The notes beneath the pieces are model-generated. The model ran no database searches. It had not been told where the DNA came from and saw only the letters and a list, made by a program, of their open reading frames with translations. The translations under genes were made by a program, and so were the position numbers. From the NCBI GenBank assembly GCA_902763615.1, contig CACWSX010000006.1, positions 1 through 64,000 of the forward strand: DNA of 64,000 nucleotides, written 5' to 3'. This stretch comes from an uncultured Prevotellaceae bacterium. Its GTDB lineage: Bacteria; Bacteroidota; Bacteroidia; Bacteroidales; Bacteroidaceae. Below, piece by piece: positions 6,290 through 15,305 of the stretch. Positions within the stretch are counted from its first letter, which is position 1; each line of letters opens with the position of its first letter.

Positions 6290-7048
6290 ATGGCGACAAC
6301 AAGCATCACGAACAGCAAGCAACTGACGATTCGCGTGGGAAAGAACACGCTGTCGTTTATGATCACGGACAAGTCGGATCCGGAACAGCCCGTATTGTTT
6401 GAGCCCTACGTGGTGAGAAGCGGTATCTCGATGGCCGCGAACCTGCGCGAAGCCTTCAAGACCTTCTCGAGGGAGTTCGATCTGCCTACTGCCCGTGTGC
6501 TGATCAATACGCCCGTGCTGATGGTGCCCATCGAGCAGTTCCAGGAGGCCGACGCCACAACGCTCTATCTGCATTCATTCCCCAGAAGCGAGAAGGATGC
6601 AGTGAAGTTCAACGTGCTGCCGTCGCTGAATGCCGTCTGCGTGTACTGCATCAACAAGGACCTGCAGATGGTGCTCACCGACCGTTTCAACGATGTGCAG
6701 CTGATGCACGCCATGATTCCCGTCTGGACCTATCTGCACCAGCGCAGTTTCACGGGCCATCGCAGCAAGATGTACGGCTACTTCCACGACAAACAGCTCG
6801 ACATCTTCTCGTTTCAGCAGAACCGCTTCAAGTTCTACAACTCGTTTGAGACCACCCAGGCCCACGACTCGCTCTATTTCCTGCTCTACGTGTGGAAGCA
6901 ACTGAACCTGAAACCGGAGCACGACGAGATTCATATCCTGGGCGACATCCCCGAACAGGAATGGCTGTTGGAGGAGATGCGCAAATATCTGAAGAAGGCG
7001 TATGTGATGCCTTTCGACCTAAACGAACTCTTGGCGAAAGGGCGATAG
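6290..7048 (+). CDS. DUF3822 family protein
   Basis: 252 residues with no signal peptide. It matches the Bacteroidetes family DUF3822, typically encoded directly before rsmD as here (3-bp gap). Features such as LTIRVGKNTLSFMI at the N-terminus and two similar halves of mixed alpha/beta sequence suggest an actin/ASKHA-like fold of the sort seen in PilM-type proteins, though no nucleotide-binding residues can be pointed to. The fixed pairing with rsmD suggests a link to ribosome or translation biology, but the role is not known. Confidence 0.8.
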   Translation: MATTSITNSKQLTIRVGKNTLSFMITDKSDPEQPVLFEPYVVRSGISMAANLREAFKTFSREFDLPTARVLINTPVLMVPIEQFQEADATTLYLHSFPRSEKDAVKFNVLPSLNAVCVYCINKDLQMVLTDRFNDVQLMHAMIPVWTYLHQRSFTGHRSKMYGYFHDKQLDIFSFQQNRFKFYNSFETTQAHDSLYFLLYVWKQLNLKPEHDEIHILGDIPEQEWLLEEMRKYLKKAYVMPFDLNELLAKGR

Positions 7049-7051
7049 ACC

Positions 7052-7681
7052 ATGCGTATCATCACTGGAAAATACAAGGGCCGACACTTCGATATCCCCC
7101 GCTCTTTCAAGGCGAGGCCGACAACGGATTTTGCCAAGGAGAACATCTTCAACGTGCTGACGGGCTATATCGACTTCGAAGGTGCCACAGCCCTCGACCT
7201 CTTCTCGGGCACAGGCAGCATCTCGCTGGAACTGGCCTCACGAGGTTGCGCCCATGTGATCAGTGTGGAGGCCGACCGCGACCATCACCGTTTCATCCAG
7301 CAGTGCATCCAGAAGCTTCAAACATCCGGGGACGGTTCTTCTGTGTTTGACGGCGAATCCGCATCAGAGGGTCAAACAGAAAAGAACCGTCCCCGAGTGT
7401 TTGACAGGCCGATGGTAACGGCGATTCGGGGCGATGTGTTCAGGTTTGTGAAGAGCTGCAAACAGCAGTTCGACTTCATCTTCGCCGACCCGCCTTATGC
7501 GCTGAAGGAACTGAAAACCATTCCGGCACTGATTTTTGAGAAGAATCTGTTGAAGGAGGATGGCATCTTCGTCTTTGAACACGGCAAAAACGACACATTC
7601 ACCGACCATCCCAATTTCGTGGAGCACCGCTCGTATGGCAGTGTGAATTTCTCAATCTTCCGACCCTTACATCAGGGGTGA
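7052..7681 (+). CDS. rsmD: 16S rRNA (guanine966-N2)-methyltransferase RsmD
   Basis: Transfers a methyl group from S-adenosylmethionine to the exocyclic amine of G966 in 16S rRNA during small-subunit assembly. Seen: the N-terminal RIITGKYKGR motif, the SAM-binding LDLFSGTGSISLELASRG (about 48-65), and the N-methyltransferase signature ADPPYAL (about 147-153). At 209 residues it is longer than the usual ~180. The excess (about residues 89-118) is translated from an 87-bp palindromic repeat inserted in frame between the SAM motif and the catalytic motif. It follows DUF3822 by 3 bp. Its last 15 bases overlap the converging cls gene. Confidence 0.93.
   Translation: MRIITGKYKGRHFDIPRSFKARPTTDFAKENIFNVLTGYIDFEGATALDLFSGTGSISLELASRGCAHVISVEADRDHHRFIQQCIQKLQTSGDGSSVFDGESASEGQTEKNRPRVFDRPMVTAIRGDVFRFVKSCKQQFDFIFADPPYALKELKTIPALIFEKNLLKEDGIFVFEHGKNDTFTDHPNFVEHRSYGSVNFSIFRPLHQG
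7318..7404. repeat. In-frame palindromic element inside rsmD
   Basis: An 87-bp element (29 codons). The outer arms are TCAAACA/TGTTTGA, then GGGGACGGTTCTT (7328-7340) pairs with AAGAACCGTCCCC (7382-7394), then an inner TGTTTGAC/GTCAAACA pair surrounds a short loop. The same architecture recurs in menE at 34070-34157. It resembles REP-type palindromes moved by IS200-like (RAYT) transposases. Confidence 0.85.
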
Positions 7682-9106
7682 CATTAAGCGGACCATCGAT
7701 TCCCACAACCGTTTCAAGAATGTCGGGTGCATCCGGTTAGGGATGTCCTTAAGGTTGACCGACTGCCTCTCATCAGCCTCGAACAGTTCACGCAATTGCG
7801 TAGCCGCTGCCTCTCCGTAGAGGAAGATGTTCGACTCGAAATTATTCTCGAAACTGCGGATATCGACATTCGTGGAGCCGCACGAACAGATGTTATCGTC
7901 GCTGACGAGCAACTTCGAATGGAGGAAGCCCGCCTGATAGAGCATGACGGTGGCACCCGACTCCGCCACCTCGCGCAGATAACTACGACTGGCCCACTCC
8001 ACCCACTTGGCATCGCTGCGATAAGGTACAATGATACATACGTCGACACCTGCGGCAGAGGCCGTCTTCAGGGCAAACAGCACAGGTTCGGTGGGCAGGA
8101 AATAAGGTGTTTCGAGATAGACATAGTGTTTGGCGGAGAGAATGATGCGCACATAGCCCTGCATGATTTCAGGGTAAGGTGCCACAGGTCCGCTCGTGAC
8201 CACCTGCGTCAATGTCGATACCTCCGGGCTCACAAAATGTCTGACATGCTGTGAGGTCGGATAGTATTTGCGATTGGAGATGAGCGTACGGTCGCAGAAG
8301 TACCAGTCGATGAGGAAAGCGCGCTGCAGGCCGTAGACACCCGTACCCTCCACCTTTAGCATCGTGTCGCGCCAAGGCTGCTTGCCTGTGCCCTTCACAT
8401 AGCGCAAAGCGACATTCATACCACCAATAAAGCCGATACGGCCGTCGATGACAATGAGTTTGCGATGGTTACGATAGTTGACCTTGCTTGTAAACGACGG
8501 GAAGCGTACGGGCAGGAAGGGTACAACCTCAATCCCTTCGTCGCGCATACGGTCGAAAAACGCATGACTGACGTTCCAGCAGCCCACATCATCGTAGATC
8601 AGTTTTACCTCTACACCTTGACGCGCCTTGTCGATCAGGGCATCAGAAAACAGCATGCCCAGCGGGTCTTCGGCAAAGATATACATATCGATATGGATAT
8701 GACTTTCGGCCTTCGCAATCTCTGCCAGAAGTGCGGGAAAGAAGGCATAGCCATCGTCGTAGACCGTGACCTGATTATCCTTGAAAGGAAGTGAGAAATT
8801 CTCGTTGACAAAGAGGTCGATAAGCTGACGATGCTCAGCAGGCAACTGCAGGTCCTTCTGTTCGACGAACTCGAGCATCGAGCGCTTGGAGAGTTGGTCG
8901 AGGCTCCGCTGACTGATGAATCGCTCCTTGCGGGTGTTCAGGCCGAAGAAGATATAGAACAAAAGACCTACCACAGGCACGAACCATATCACCAGCGCCC
9001 AAGCCATTGTCTTGGCCGGTTGCCGATTGTCCATCACCACGTGGATGATCGCCAAGATGACAATCACGTAATAGACACTGAATAATATGACGTTCCAACT
9101 TATCAT
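7667..9106 (-). CDS. cls: Cardiolipin synthase
   Basis: 479 residues. Two N-terminal membrane helices (about 5-25 and 36-56) are followed by two phospholipase-D HKD motifs, HRKLIVIDGRIGFIGG (about residues 214-229) and HSKLLVSDDNICSCGS (about 395-410). The enzyme condenses two phosphatidylglycerols (or PG and another lipid) into cardiolipin at the inner membrane. The length is normal for the family. The start overlaps the dnaG stop by 4 bp (ATGA), so the two are co-transcribed. The end overlaps rsmD tail-to-tail by 15 bp. Confidence 0.93.
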   Translation of the reverse strand: MISWNVILFSVYYVIVILAIIHVVMDNRQPAKTMAWALVIWFVPVVGLLFYIFFGLNTRKERFISQRSLDQLSKRSMLEFVEQKDLQLPAEHRQLIDLFVNENFSLPFKDNQVTVYDDGYAFFPALLAEIAKAESHIHIDMYIFAEDPLGMLFSDALIDKARQGVEVKLIYDDVGCWNVSHAFFDRMRDEGIEVVPFLPVRFPSFTSKVNYRNHRKLIVIDGRIGFIGGMNVALRYVKGTGKQPWRDTMLKVEGTGVYGLQRAFLIDWYFCDRTLISNRKYYPTSQHVRHFVSPEVSTLTQVVTSGPVAPYPEIMQGYVRIILSAKHYVYLETPYFLPTEPVLFALKTASAAGVDVCIIVPYRSDAKWVEWASRSYLREVAESGATVMLYQAGFLHSKLLVSDDNICSCGSTNVDIRSFENNFESNIFLYGEAAATQLRELFEADERQSVNLKDIPNRMHPTFLKRLWESMVRLMSPLM

Positions 9107-11070
9107 CCTACCAAATCGTTGCCCAGCTGTTGGGCGAGGGCATTACGCAGTTCCTGCGTCTCCTTGAATTCCTCCATCAGCGCCTTGATACGGGCCATAT
9201 CACTACCCACCTGTCGCATCTCGGCCTTGAGTTCCTTGAGTCGGTTCTCGACGATATCCATACGCAGATCGAGCACCAGATGGAGCACATGCTGGCGGAG
9301 ACCTCCTTCGCGCTCCTTCACCTGGAAACTCTTGCCCAACTGATGCGTATCGATGGCCAGACGTGTGGCCAAACTGCTGATATTCACATCGGGATGGTGC
9401 ATGAAATAGGTCTCGGCCTTGAAATCGGGCTCGCCACTATGCGCTACAGCCTCCTCGAGGATCTGATTATAAAGATCGTTGTGGAAATGAATATCATCCT
9501 GTCCCAGATCGAAGTTCACGTATTGTGCCACCGTCAGGTCGGTAAAGGAGCCATCATCCATCTCGACATGCTCGAAGATGACTCTCTCGCCATCGCGGAT
9601 AATGCTTTGAACCAGAAGGGTTTCCACTTCTGAAGAAGGAGTCTGGAGTCGGTAGTCAGGAGTCAGTAGATTACTTTGGAGGGCAGCCCCTTCAGCAGGC
9701 GTATTCTCCTGACTCCTGTCTCCTGACTCCTGGCTCCTCAGCCTCTCCTTTTCCTTCTCCTCGATGTTCTTGCGTATCATACCGTTCATCGAGTTCAACA
9801 GCGTCTGTTCCTTGATATCCAGACGTTGCGAGAGCTCGCTGAGATAGGTGGAGCGCAGAATCTGGTCGGGAATCACGGAGATGCTCTTTACAATACCGCC
9901 GATAGCCTCAGAGCGCTTTACGGGGTCGGTGACGTTCTCCACCGTCAGTCGCGTCTTGAAGGTGATAAAGTCAGTCTGATTCTGCTCGATATAATCCTTG
10001 AGTTCCTGTGAGGAGTGTTTCTTGGCGAAGGAGTCGGGATCGTCGCCATCAGGCAGGAGGAGCACTTTGATGTTCATGCCCTCAGCCAGCAACATATCGG
10101 TACCTCGCATGGCAGCATGAATACCCGCCTCGTCGCCATCATATAATAAGGTAATATTCTGTGTGAAGCGACGGAGCAACTTGATCTGATATACAGAGAG
10201 GGCGGTGCCGCTATTGGCCACCACATTCTCGAGGCCACTCTGATGCATGGCGATCACATCGGTATAGCCCTCCACCATATAGACGCGGTCTTCTTTGGCG
10301 ATGGCTTTCTTCGCCTGGTAGAGGCCGTAGAGCTCATGATCCTTATGATAGATCTCGGAATCGGGCGAGTTGACGTATTTCTGCTGCACGCCTTTAGTCC
10401 GCGCATCGAGCAGGCGTCCGCCAAAGGCCACCACCTTACCGCTGACATTCAGCCAAGGGAAGATGACACGACCCGCATAACGGTCATAGATGCCTTTTTC
10501 GTTTTTGATACAAAGGCCTGTCTTCTCCAGGAATTCCGCCCGATAGCCGGCTTTCGTGGCGGCTTGGGCAAGGGCATCGCGCTTAGGCAGGGCGAAACCC
10601 AGACAGAACTTTTCGACGATATCGTCGCGGATGCCACGACTGCGGAAATACTGCTTACCAATCGCAATGCCGTCGGGATCGTTTTTCAGGATATCCTGGA
10701 AGTAATTCCTCGCCCATTCGTTGACGATGAACATCGACTCGCGATCGCTCTGTTGCTGCTTCTCCTCGTCGGTGAGTTCCTTTTCCTGAATCTCGATATT
10801 GTATTTCTTTGCCAACCAGCGCAGGGCTTCGGGATAGGTGATCTGCTCGTGCTTCATCAGGAAATTGATGGCCGTACCGCCCTCGCCACAAGCGAAACAC
10901 TTACAGATCTGTTTCGAAGGCGACACCATGAATGAAGGCGTCGTATCGTCGTGGAAGGGACATAGTCCCTTGTAGTTCACACCCGCTTTTCGGAGGGTGA
11001 CAAACTCGCTCACCACGTCGACAATGTTCGTGGCATCCATGATTTTATCTATCGTAGCCCTATCAATCAT
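9103..11070 (-). CDS. dnaG: DNA primase DnaG
   Basis: 655 residues. It synthesises RNA primers for the replisome. The N-terminal CHC2 zinc finger is visible (CPFHDDTTPSF...CKCFACGEGG, residues ~37-65). The catalytic core has the Toprim block VEGYTDVIAMHQSG (about 263-276) and LLYDGDEAG (about 309-317). The C-terminal helicase-interaction domain is present. Between core and C-terminal domain (residues ~445-478) is a Ser/Gln-rich linker encoded by an inverted AGGAGTCAGGAGTC-type repeat inserted in frame. The gene is transcribed from its own consensus promoter and leads into cls. Confidence 0.95.
   Translation of the reverse strand: MIDRATIDKIMDATNIVDVVSEFVTLRKAGVNYKGLCPFHDDTTPSFMVSPSKQICKCFACGEGGTAINFLMKHEQITYPEALRWLAKKYNIEIQEKELTDEEKQQQSDRESMFIVNEWARNYFQDILKNDPDGIAIGKQYFRSRGIRDDIVEKFCLGFALPKRDALAQAATKAGYRAEFLEKTGLCIKNEKGIYDRYAGRVIFPWLNVSGKVVAFGGRLLDARTKGVQQKYVNSPDSEIYHKDHELYGLYQAKKAIAKEDRVYMVEGYTDVIAMHQSGLENVVANSGTALSVYQIKLLRRFTQNITLLYDGDEAGIHAAMRGTDMLLAEGMNIKVLLLPDGDDPDSFAKKHSSQELKDYIEQNQTDFITFKTRLTVENVTDPVKRSEAIGGIVKSISVIPDQILRSTYLSELSQRLDIKEQTLLNSMNGMIRKNIEEKEKERLRSQESGDRSQENTPAEGAALQSNLLTPDYRLQTPSSEVETLLVQSIIRDGERVIFEHVEMDDGSFTDLTVAQYVNFDLGQDDIHFHNDLYNQILEEAVAHSGEPDFKAETYFMHHPDVNISSLATRLAIDTHQLGKSFQVKEREGGLRQHVLHLVLDLRMDIVENRLKELKAEMRQVGSDMARIKALMEEFKETQELRNALAQQLGNDLVG
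9638..9737. repeat. In-frame inverted AGGAGTC repeat inside dnaG
   Basis: The left arm (9638-9666) and right arm (9706-9737) are complementary iterations of GGAGTCAGGAGTC-like units around a ~40-bp centre. The whole element stays in frame and encodes the linker before the DnaB-binding domain of primase. Confidence 0.8.
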
Positions 11071-11089
11071 AATCAGGTTTTTAGGACTG

Positions 11090-11121
11090 CAAAGTTAAGC
11101 AAAATCATCGAGAAACACAAA
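11090..11121 (-). promoter_or_regulatory. Promoter of dnaG-cls
   Basis: Minus strand: TTTG (11118-11121), 20 bp, TAACTTTG (11090-11097), 19 bp before the dnaG ATG. Confidence 0.75.
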
Positions 11122-11312
11122 AATAAACAAAAATATTTCAAATCTCTTAGGAAAATATACTTGGTTTCAAATATTTTTTGTATTTTTGCAGCATCTACTT
11201 AGTTTTCATAACGAGATTAAACTTTTTCAAAGCCGTCTCGTCTAAAAATGCAGCAGATGATATCTGACTAATTTATCAACTTTAATTATTAACAATTTAA
11301 ACAAAAAGTAAA

Positions 11313-11825
11313 ATGAAAAAGTTATTTATGATGATCGCCTTGATGGCTATTCCGTTTGCCATGCAAGCACAGACCAAGTTCCACGACGTAGAGGCTAACG
11401 AGGCTACGGGTGCCGTGAAGTGCATTAAGTCGAGCATGATGGGTCGTGAGCAGGTGATCAACTTCACCAAGGAAGGTAAGATGCAGAGCGATGGCATCTC
11501 TGATGCTAAGTACGACGAGAACGGCTATCTGCAGTCAGCCAAGAGAGAGGCTATGCAGGGTCAGCAGATCGAGATCAAGTACAAGTGGGAGAACGGCCGT
11601 ATCGCCAGCCAGACTATCAACATGATGGGTAACGACATGGTCATCAAGTATAAGTATAACGACAAGGGTGCTGTTGCCTCTCAGTCTATGGACATGGGCG
11701 GTCAGGAGATGGAAACACCTTACACCGACTATAAGTACGATGCAAAGGGTAACTGGATCAGCCGCAAGAGCTCAATGATGGGCCAGGAGATGGAGCAGAC
11801 CCGCACAATTGAATACTACGAGTAA
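11313..11825 (+). CDS. Secreted Met-rich protein with YD-type short repeats
   Basis: 170 residues with a signal peptide ([20 protein letters not shown]). The mature part has loose repeats of Y(K/D)YDxxGx type ([27 protein letters not shown]), together with a recurring (M)MGxEM motif ([24 protein letters not shown]). Such short beta-hairpin repeats occur in secreted wall-associated or RHS/YD proteins. The methionine content is unusual. A TATTTTTG box (11181-11188) suggests a ~120-nt leader. Its stop overlaps the pepT start by one base (TAATG), so pepT is probably coupled to it, although they have no obvious common function. Confidence 0.75.
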   Translation: MKKLFMMIALMAIPFAMQAQTKFHDVEANEATGAVKCIKSSMMGREQVINFTKEGKMQSDGISDAKYDENGYLQSAKREAMQGQQIEIKYKWENGRIASQTINMMGNDMVIKYKYNDKGAVASQSMDMGGQEMETPYTDYKYDAKGNWISRKSSMMGQEMEQTRTIEYYE

Positions 11826-13048
11826 TGAATCTGACAGAACGTTTTTTAAACTATACCAAATTTGACACGCAGTCGGCCGAAGATGCCGACTGCGTGCCTA
11901 GTACGCCAAAACAACTGCTTTTTGCAGAATACCTGAAAAAGGAACTTGAGGACGAAGGCCTCAGCGATGTGGAGCTCGATGAGAAAGGTTATATCTACGC
12001 AACGCTGAAGTCGAACATCAAGGAAAAAGTACCCACCATCGGTTTTATCTCGCATTATGATACCAGTCCCGACTGTTCGGGCGCTGATATCAAAGCCCAT
12101 ATTATAAAGAACTACGAGGGGGGCGAGATCCTGCTGTCGGAGGGTATCGTCAGCAGTCCGCAGAAATTCCCTGAGTTGCTGTACCATATCGGTGAAGACC
12201 TCATTGTGACTGATGGTCACACACTGTTAGGCGCCGACGACAAGGCCGGCATTGCAGAAATCGTGCAGGCCATGTGCTATCTGCGCGACCATAAGGATAT
12301 CAAGCACGGCGACATCCGCATTGCCTTCAACCCCGACGAGGAAATCGGTATGGGTGCCCACCACTTCGACGTGGAGAAATTCAACTGCGAATGGGCCTAT
12401 ACGATGGATGGCGGCGATGTGGGCGAATTGGAATTCGAGAACTTCAATGCCGCCAGTGCCAAGATTACCATCAAAGGCATCAGCGTACACCCAGGTTATG
12501 CCAAAGGCAAGATGGTGAACGCCAGCGCCTTAGCCGCAGAACTGGCCATGATGCTGCCACACGACGAGACACCTGAAACCACGGAAGGTTATCAGGGTTT
12601 CTATCACCTGCTGGGCATCGAGAGCCATTGCGAGCAAGCCAAGATGAGCTATATCATCCGCGACCACGACCGCGAGATTTTCGAAGACCGTAAGCATTTC
12701 ATGCAACGCTGTGTGGATCAGATGAACGAGAAATACGGCGAAGGAACTGTGACCTGTGAAATCAAAGACCAATATTATAATATGAAAGAGAAAATCGACC
12801 CGCAGATGCACGTCATCGACTTGGTGCTGCATGCCATGCAGGATTGTGGCGTCGCCCCAAAGGTAAAGCCCATACGTGGCGGTACCGATGGTGCCCAGCT
12901 CTCTTTCAAGGGACTCCCCTGCCCCAACATATTCGCAGGAGGCGTGAACTTCCACGGACCGTATGAGTTTGTAAGCATACAGTCGATGGAGAAAGCACTC
13001 AACGTGATTGTAAGAATATGCGAACTGACAGCAGACTATAATGAGTGA
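11825..13048 (+). CDS. pepT: Peptidase T (tripeptide aminopeptidase)
   Basis: 407 residues, the usual PepT length. This zinc M20 peptidase removes the N-terminal residue from tripeptides in the cytoplasm. Metal-site motifs visible: [11 protein letters not shown] (about 73-83), [12 protein letters not shown] (about 137-148), [15 protein letters not shown] (about 169-183) and [12 protein letters not shown] (about 192-203). It starts on the TAATG overlap with the preceding secreted-protein gene. Its end overlaps the antiporter gene by 8 bp, giving a three-gene coupled run. Confidence 0.94.
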   Translation: MNLTERFLNYTKFDTQSAEDADCVPSTPKQLLFAEYLKKELEDEGLSDVELDEKGYIYATLKSNIKEKVPTIGFISHYDTSPDCSGADIKAHIIKNYEGGEILLSEGIVSSPQKFPELLYHIGEDLIVTDGHTLLGADDKAGIAEIVQAMCYLRDHKDIKHGDIRIAFNPDEEIGMGAHHFDVEKFNCEWAYTMDGGDVGELEFENFNAASAKITIKGISVHPGYAKGKMVNASALAAELAMMLPHDETPETTEGYQGFYHLLGIESHCEQAKMSYIIRDHDREIFEDRKHFMQRCVDQMNEKYGEGTVTCEIKDQYYNMKEKIDPQMHVIDLVLHAMQDCGVAPKVKPIRGGTDGAQLSFKGLPCPNIFAGGVNFHGPYEFVSIQSMEKALNVIVRICELTADYNE

Positions 13049-15305
13049 CATTCCCGCACTGGTAAACGACTTGGCGCTGATCCTGGTAGTAGCAGGTATC
13101 GTAACGCTGATTTTTAAAAAACTGAAACAACCCCTTGTATTAGGATATGTTGTAGCCGGTTTCCTAGTGAGTACTCATATGCCCTATACGGCTTCGGTCG
13201 TAGACTCTGAGAGCATCCACCTATGGTCAGACCTGGGCGTGATGTTCTTATTGTTTTCATTAGGACTCGACTTCTCGTTTAAGAAGATCCTGAAGATGGG
13301 CGCTTCGCCAATCATCTCGACGTGCTCTATCATCTTCAGTATGTCGCTATTAGGTGTTATCGTCGGTCAGTTGTTCGGATGGAGCAAGATGGACTGCATC
13401 TTCCTGGGCGGTATGCTTGCTATGTCGTCGACCACGATTATCTATAAGGCCTTCGACGACCTGGGACTACGCCAACAACAGTTTGCCGGACTCGTCATGT
13501 CGGTGCTGATACTGGAAGACATCCTGGCAATTGTGATGATGGTGCTGCTGAGTGCCATAGCAGGTGGTGAAGAACTAGGTGGCGGCCAAATGCTGAGCAG
13601 CATCTGGCGCATCATCTTCTTCCTGGTGCTATGGCTGGTGGTAGGCATCTTCGCCATCCCACTGTTCCTCAGGTCAGTACGTAGTCTTATCAATGGTGAG
13701 GTGTTGCTCATCGTATCGCTGGGTTTGTGCTGCGCGATGGCCGTCTTTTCGACGAAAGTTGGTTTCTCATCTGCTTTCGGTGCCTTTATCATGGGAAGCA
13801 TCTTTGCAGAGACCATCGAGGCCGAGCGCATCATCAAACTGGTAGAGCCCGTAAAGAACCTCTTCGGTGCCATCTTCTTTGTATCGGTGGGTATGCTCGT
13901 CGATCCGAAGATCATCATCGACTACGCCCTTCCAATCTTCACATTGGTCATGACAATTCTCTTAGGTCAGGCCATCTTCGGTACCTTTGCCTTCATGCTG
14001 GGAGGTGAAAGTCTCAAGTCGGCTATGCGATGCGGATTCTCAATGGCACAAATCGGTGAATTCTCGTTTATCATCGCCTCACTGGGTTTGTCACTTGGTG
14101 TGATTAGCGACTTCCTCTATCCGGTCGTGGTGGCTGTATCAGTTATAACCACATTCCTCACACCTTACATGATACGGTTTGCCACACCGGTTTACAATAA
14201 TCTGGAAAAGCACCTGCCCCATAAGATTATCTGTTCGCTGAACCATCTGTCGATGAGTCATCCGAACACCACAGAAAGCAGTCTGTGGAAACGCTTGCTG
14301 ACTCAAATGGGTGTGAACACGCTGGTATATTCTATCCTCTCTACGGCCGCTATCGCCCTGATGTTGACCTTCGTGCTGCCCTTTATGCAAAGGCTACTAC
14401 CAGGTGAAGGCCTGCGTCATTACGCCAATGGTATCACAGGTCTGCTGACCGTGATACTGATAGCTCCGTTCCTGAGAGCGATGGTGATGAAGAAGAACCG
14501 CAGTGAGGAATGGAAAGCGCTTTGGGCAGAGTCGAACCGTAACCGTCTGCCTCTGCTTTTCACCATCTTGGTGCGCGCTCTGATCGCCCTATCTGCCATC
14601 TTCTATATCTGCAACTACCTGAGCGAGTTCTCCAGCGCCCTGATCATGACTATTGGTATTGCGATACTCATCTGTATCATCCTCTCGCGCTGGATCAAGC
14701 ACCGCAGCATCACTCTGGAGCGCCTCTTCATGCTCAACCTGCGCTCGAGGGATATCGAGGCACAGGTACATGGCAAGAAACGTCCGTTGTATGAAGGCAA
14801 ACTGCTGGATCGTGATATCCATATTGCCGAATTCGAGATTCCTACTAACTCCAAATGGATGGGTAGCACATTGAAACAGTTGAACCTGGGTCAGAAGTAT
14901 GGTGTCCACATCAGTAGTATCTTGCGTGGCGGAAGACGCTTGAACATCCCCGACGGCTCATCGATTATCTTCCCTTGCGACGTGCTTGAAGCCATCGGAA
15001 GCGACGAACAGTTCAATGCCTTACGCGAGGCCATCGAACGGGAAGTGTTCAGCGAGGATACGGAAATAGAGAAGCGCATGATGAAACTGCGCCAGATCAT
15101 TATTGCCGCCGACAGTCCATTCATCGGAAAGACGCTAATCGAAAGTGGCATCCGCGACCGCTACAACTGTATGGTCGTCGGCTTGGAGGAAGGTAAGGAA
15201 AGCCTGTCAGCATTCAACCCCAACCGCAAGTTTGAGGAGGGCGACATCATCTGGATTGTAGGTGAGCAGGATGATCTGAACTTAATACCACTGCACAGCG
15301 TTTGA
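13041..15305 (+). CDS. CPA2 cation:proton antiporter with C-terminal RCK_C domains
   Basis: 754 residues. The N-terminal ~380 residues form a CPA2 (KefB/KefC-like) antiporter with about a dozen membrane helices, including [22 protein letters not shown] and [14 protein letters not shown] with the conserved Asp. A second cluster of helices (about 430-550) follows. The C-terminus has two TrkA_C/RCK_C-like domains (about 590-660 and 670-754) for ligand or ion sensing, with no complete TrkA_N Rossmann domain. It probably exchanges K+ or Na+ for H+ at the inner membrane. It overlaps pepT by 8 bp, and its tail overlaps the converging lptD-like gene by 24 bp. Confidence 0.88.
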   Translation: MSDIPALVNDLALILVVAGIVTLIFKKLKQPLVLGYVVAGFLVSTHMPYTASVVDSESIHLWSDLGVMFLLFSLGLDFSFKKILKMGASPIISTCSIIFSMSLLGVIVGQLFGWSKMDCIFLGGMLAMSSTTIIYKAFDDLGLRQQQFAGLVMSVLILEDILAIVMMVLLSAIAGGEELGGGQMLSSIWRIIFFLVLWLVVGIFAIPLFLRSVRSLINGEVLLIVSLGLCCAMAVFSTKVGFSSAFGAFIMGSIFAETIEAERIIKLVEPVKNLFGAIFFVSVGMLVDPKIIIDYALPIFTLVMTILLGQAIFGTFAFMLGGESLKSAMRCGFSMAQIGEFSFIIASLGLSLGVISDFLYPVVVAVSVITTFLTPYMIRFATPVYNNLEKHLPHKIICSLNHLSMSHPNTTESSLWKRLLTQMGVNTLVYSILSTAAIALMLTFVLPFMQRLLPGEGLRHYANGITGLLTVILIAPFLRAMVMKKNRSEEWKALWAESNRNRLPLLFTILVRALIALSAIFYICNYLSEFSSALIMTIGIAILICIILSRWIKHRSITLERLFMLNLRSRDIEAQVHGKKRPLYEGKLLDRDIHIAEFEIPTNSKWMGSTLKQLNLGQKYGVHISSILRGGRRLNIPDGSSIIFPCDVLEAIGSDEQFNALREAIEREVFSEDTEIEKRMMKLRQIIIAADSPFIGKTLIESGIRDRYNCMVVGLEEGKESLSAFNPNRKFEEGDIIWIVGEQDDLNLIPLHSV

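Noticed and set aside
7052-7681. Frameshifted or broken rsmD
   Set aside because: The odd middle segment is an in-frame palindromic insert; both flanking conserved motifs are intact.
10243-10935. 230-residue plus-strand frame over dnaG
   Set aside because: Antisense to the Toprim/zinc-finger part of primase; no independent signals.
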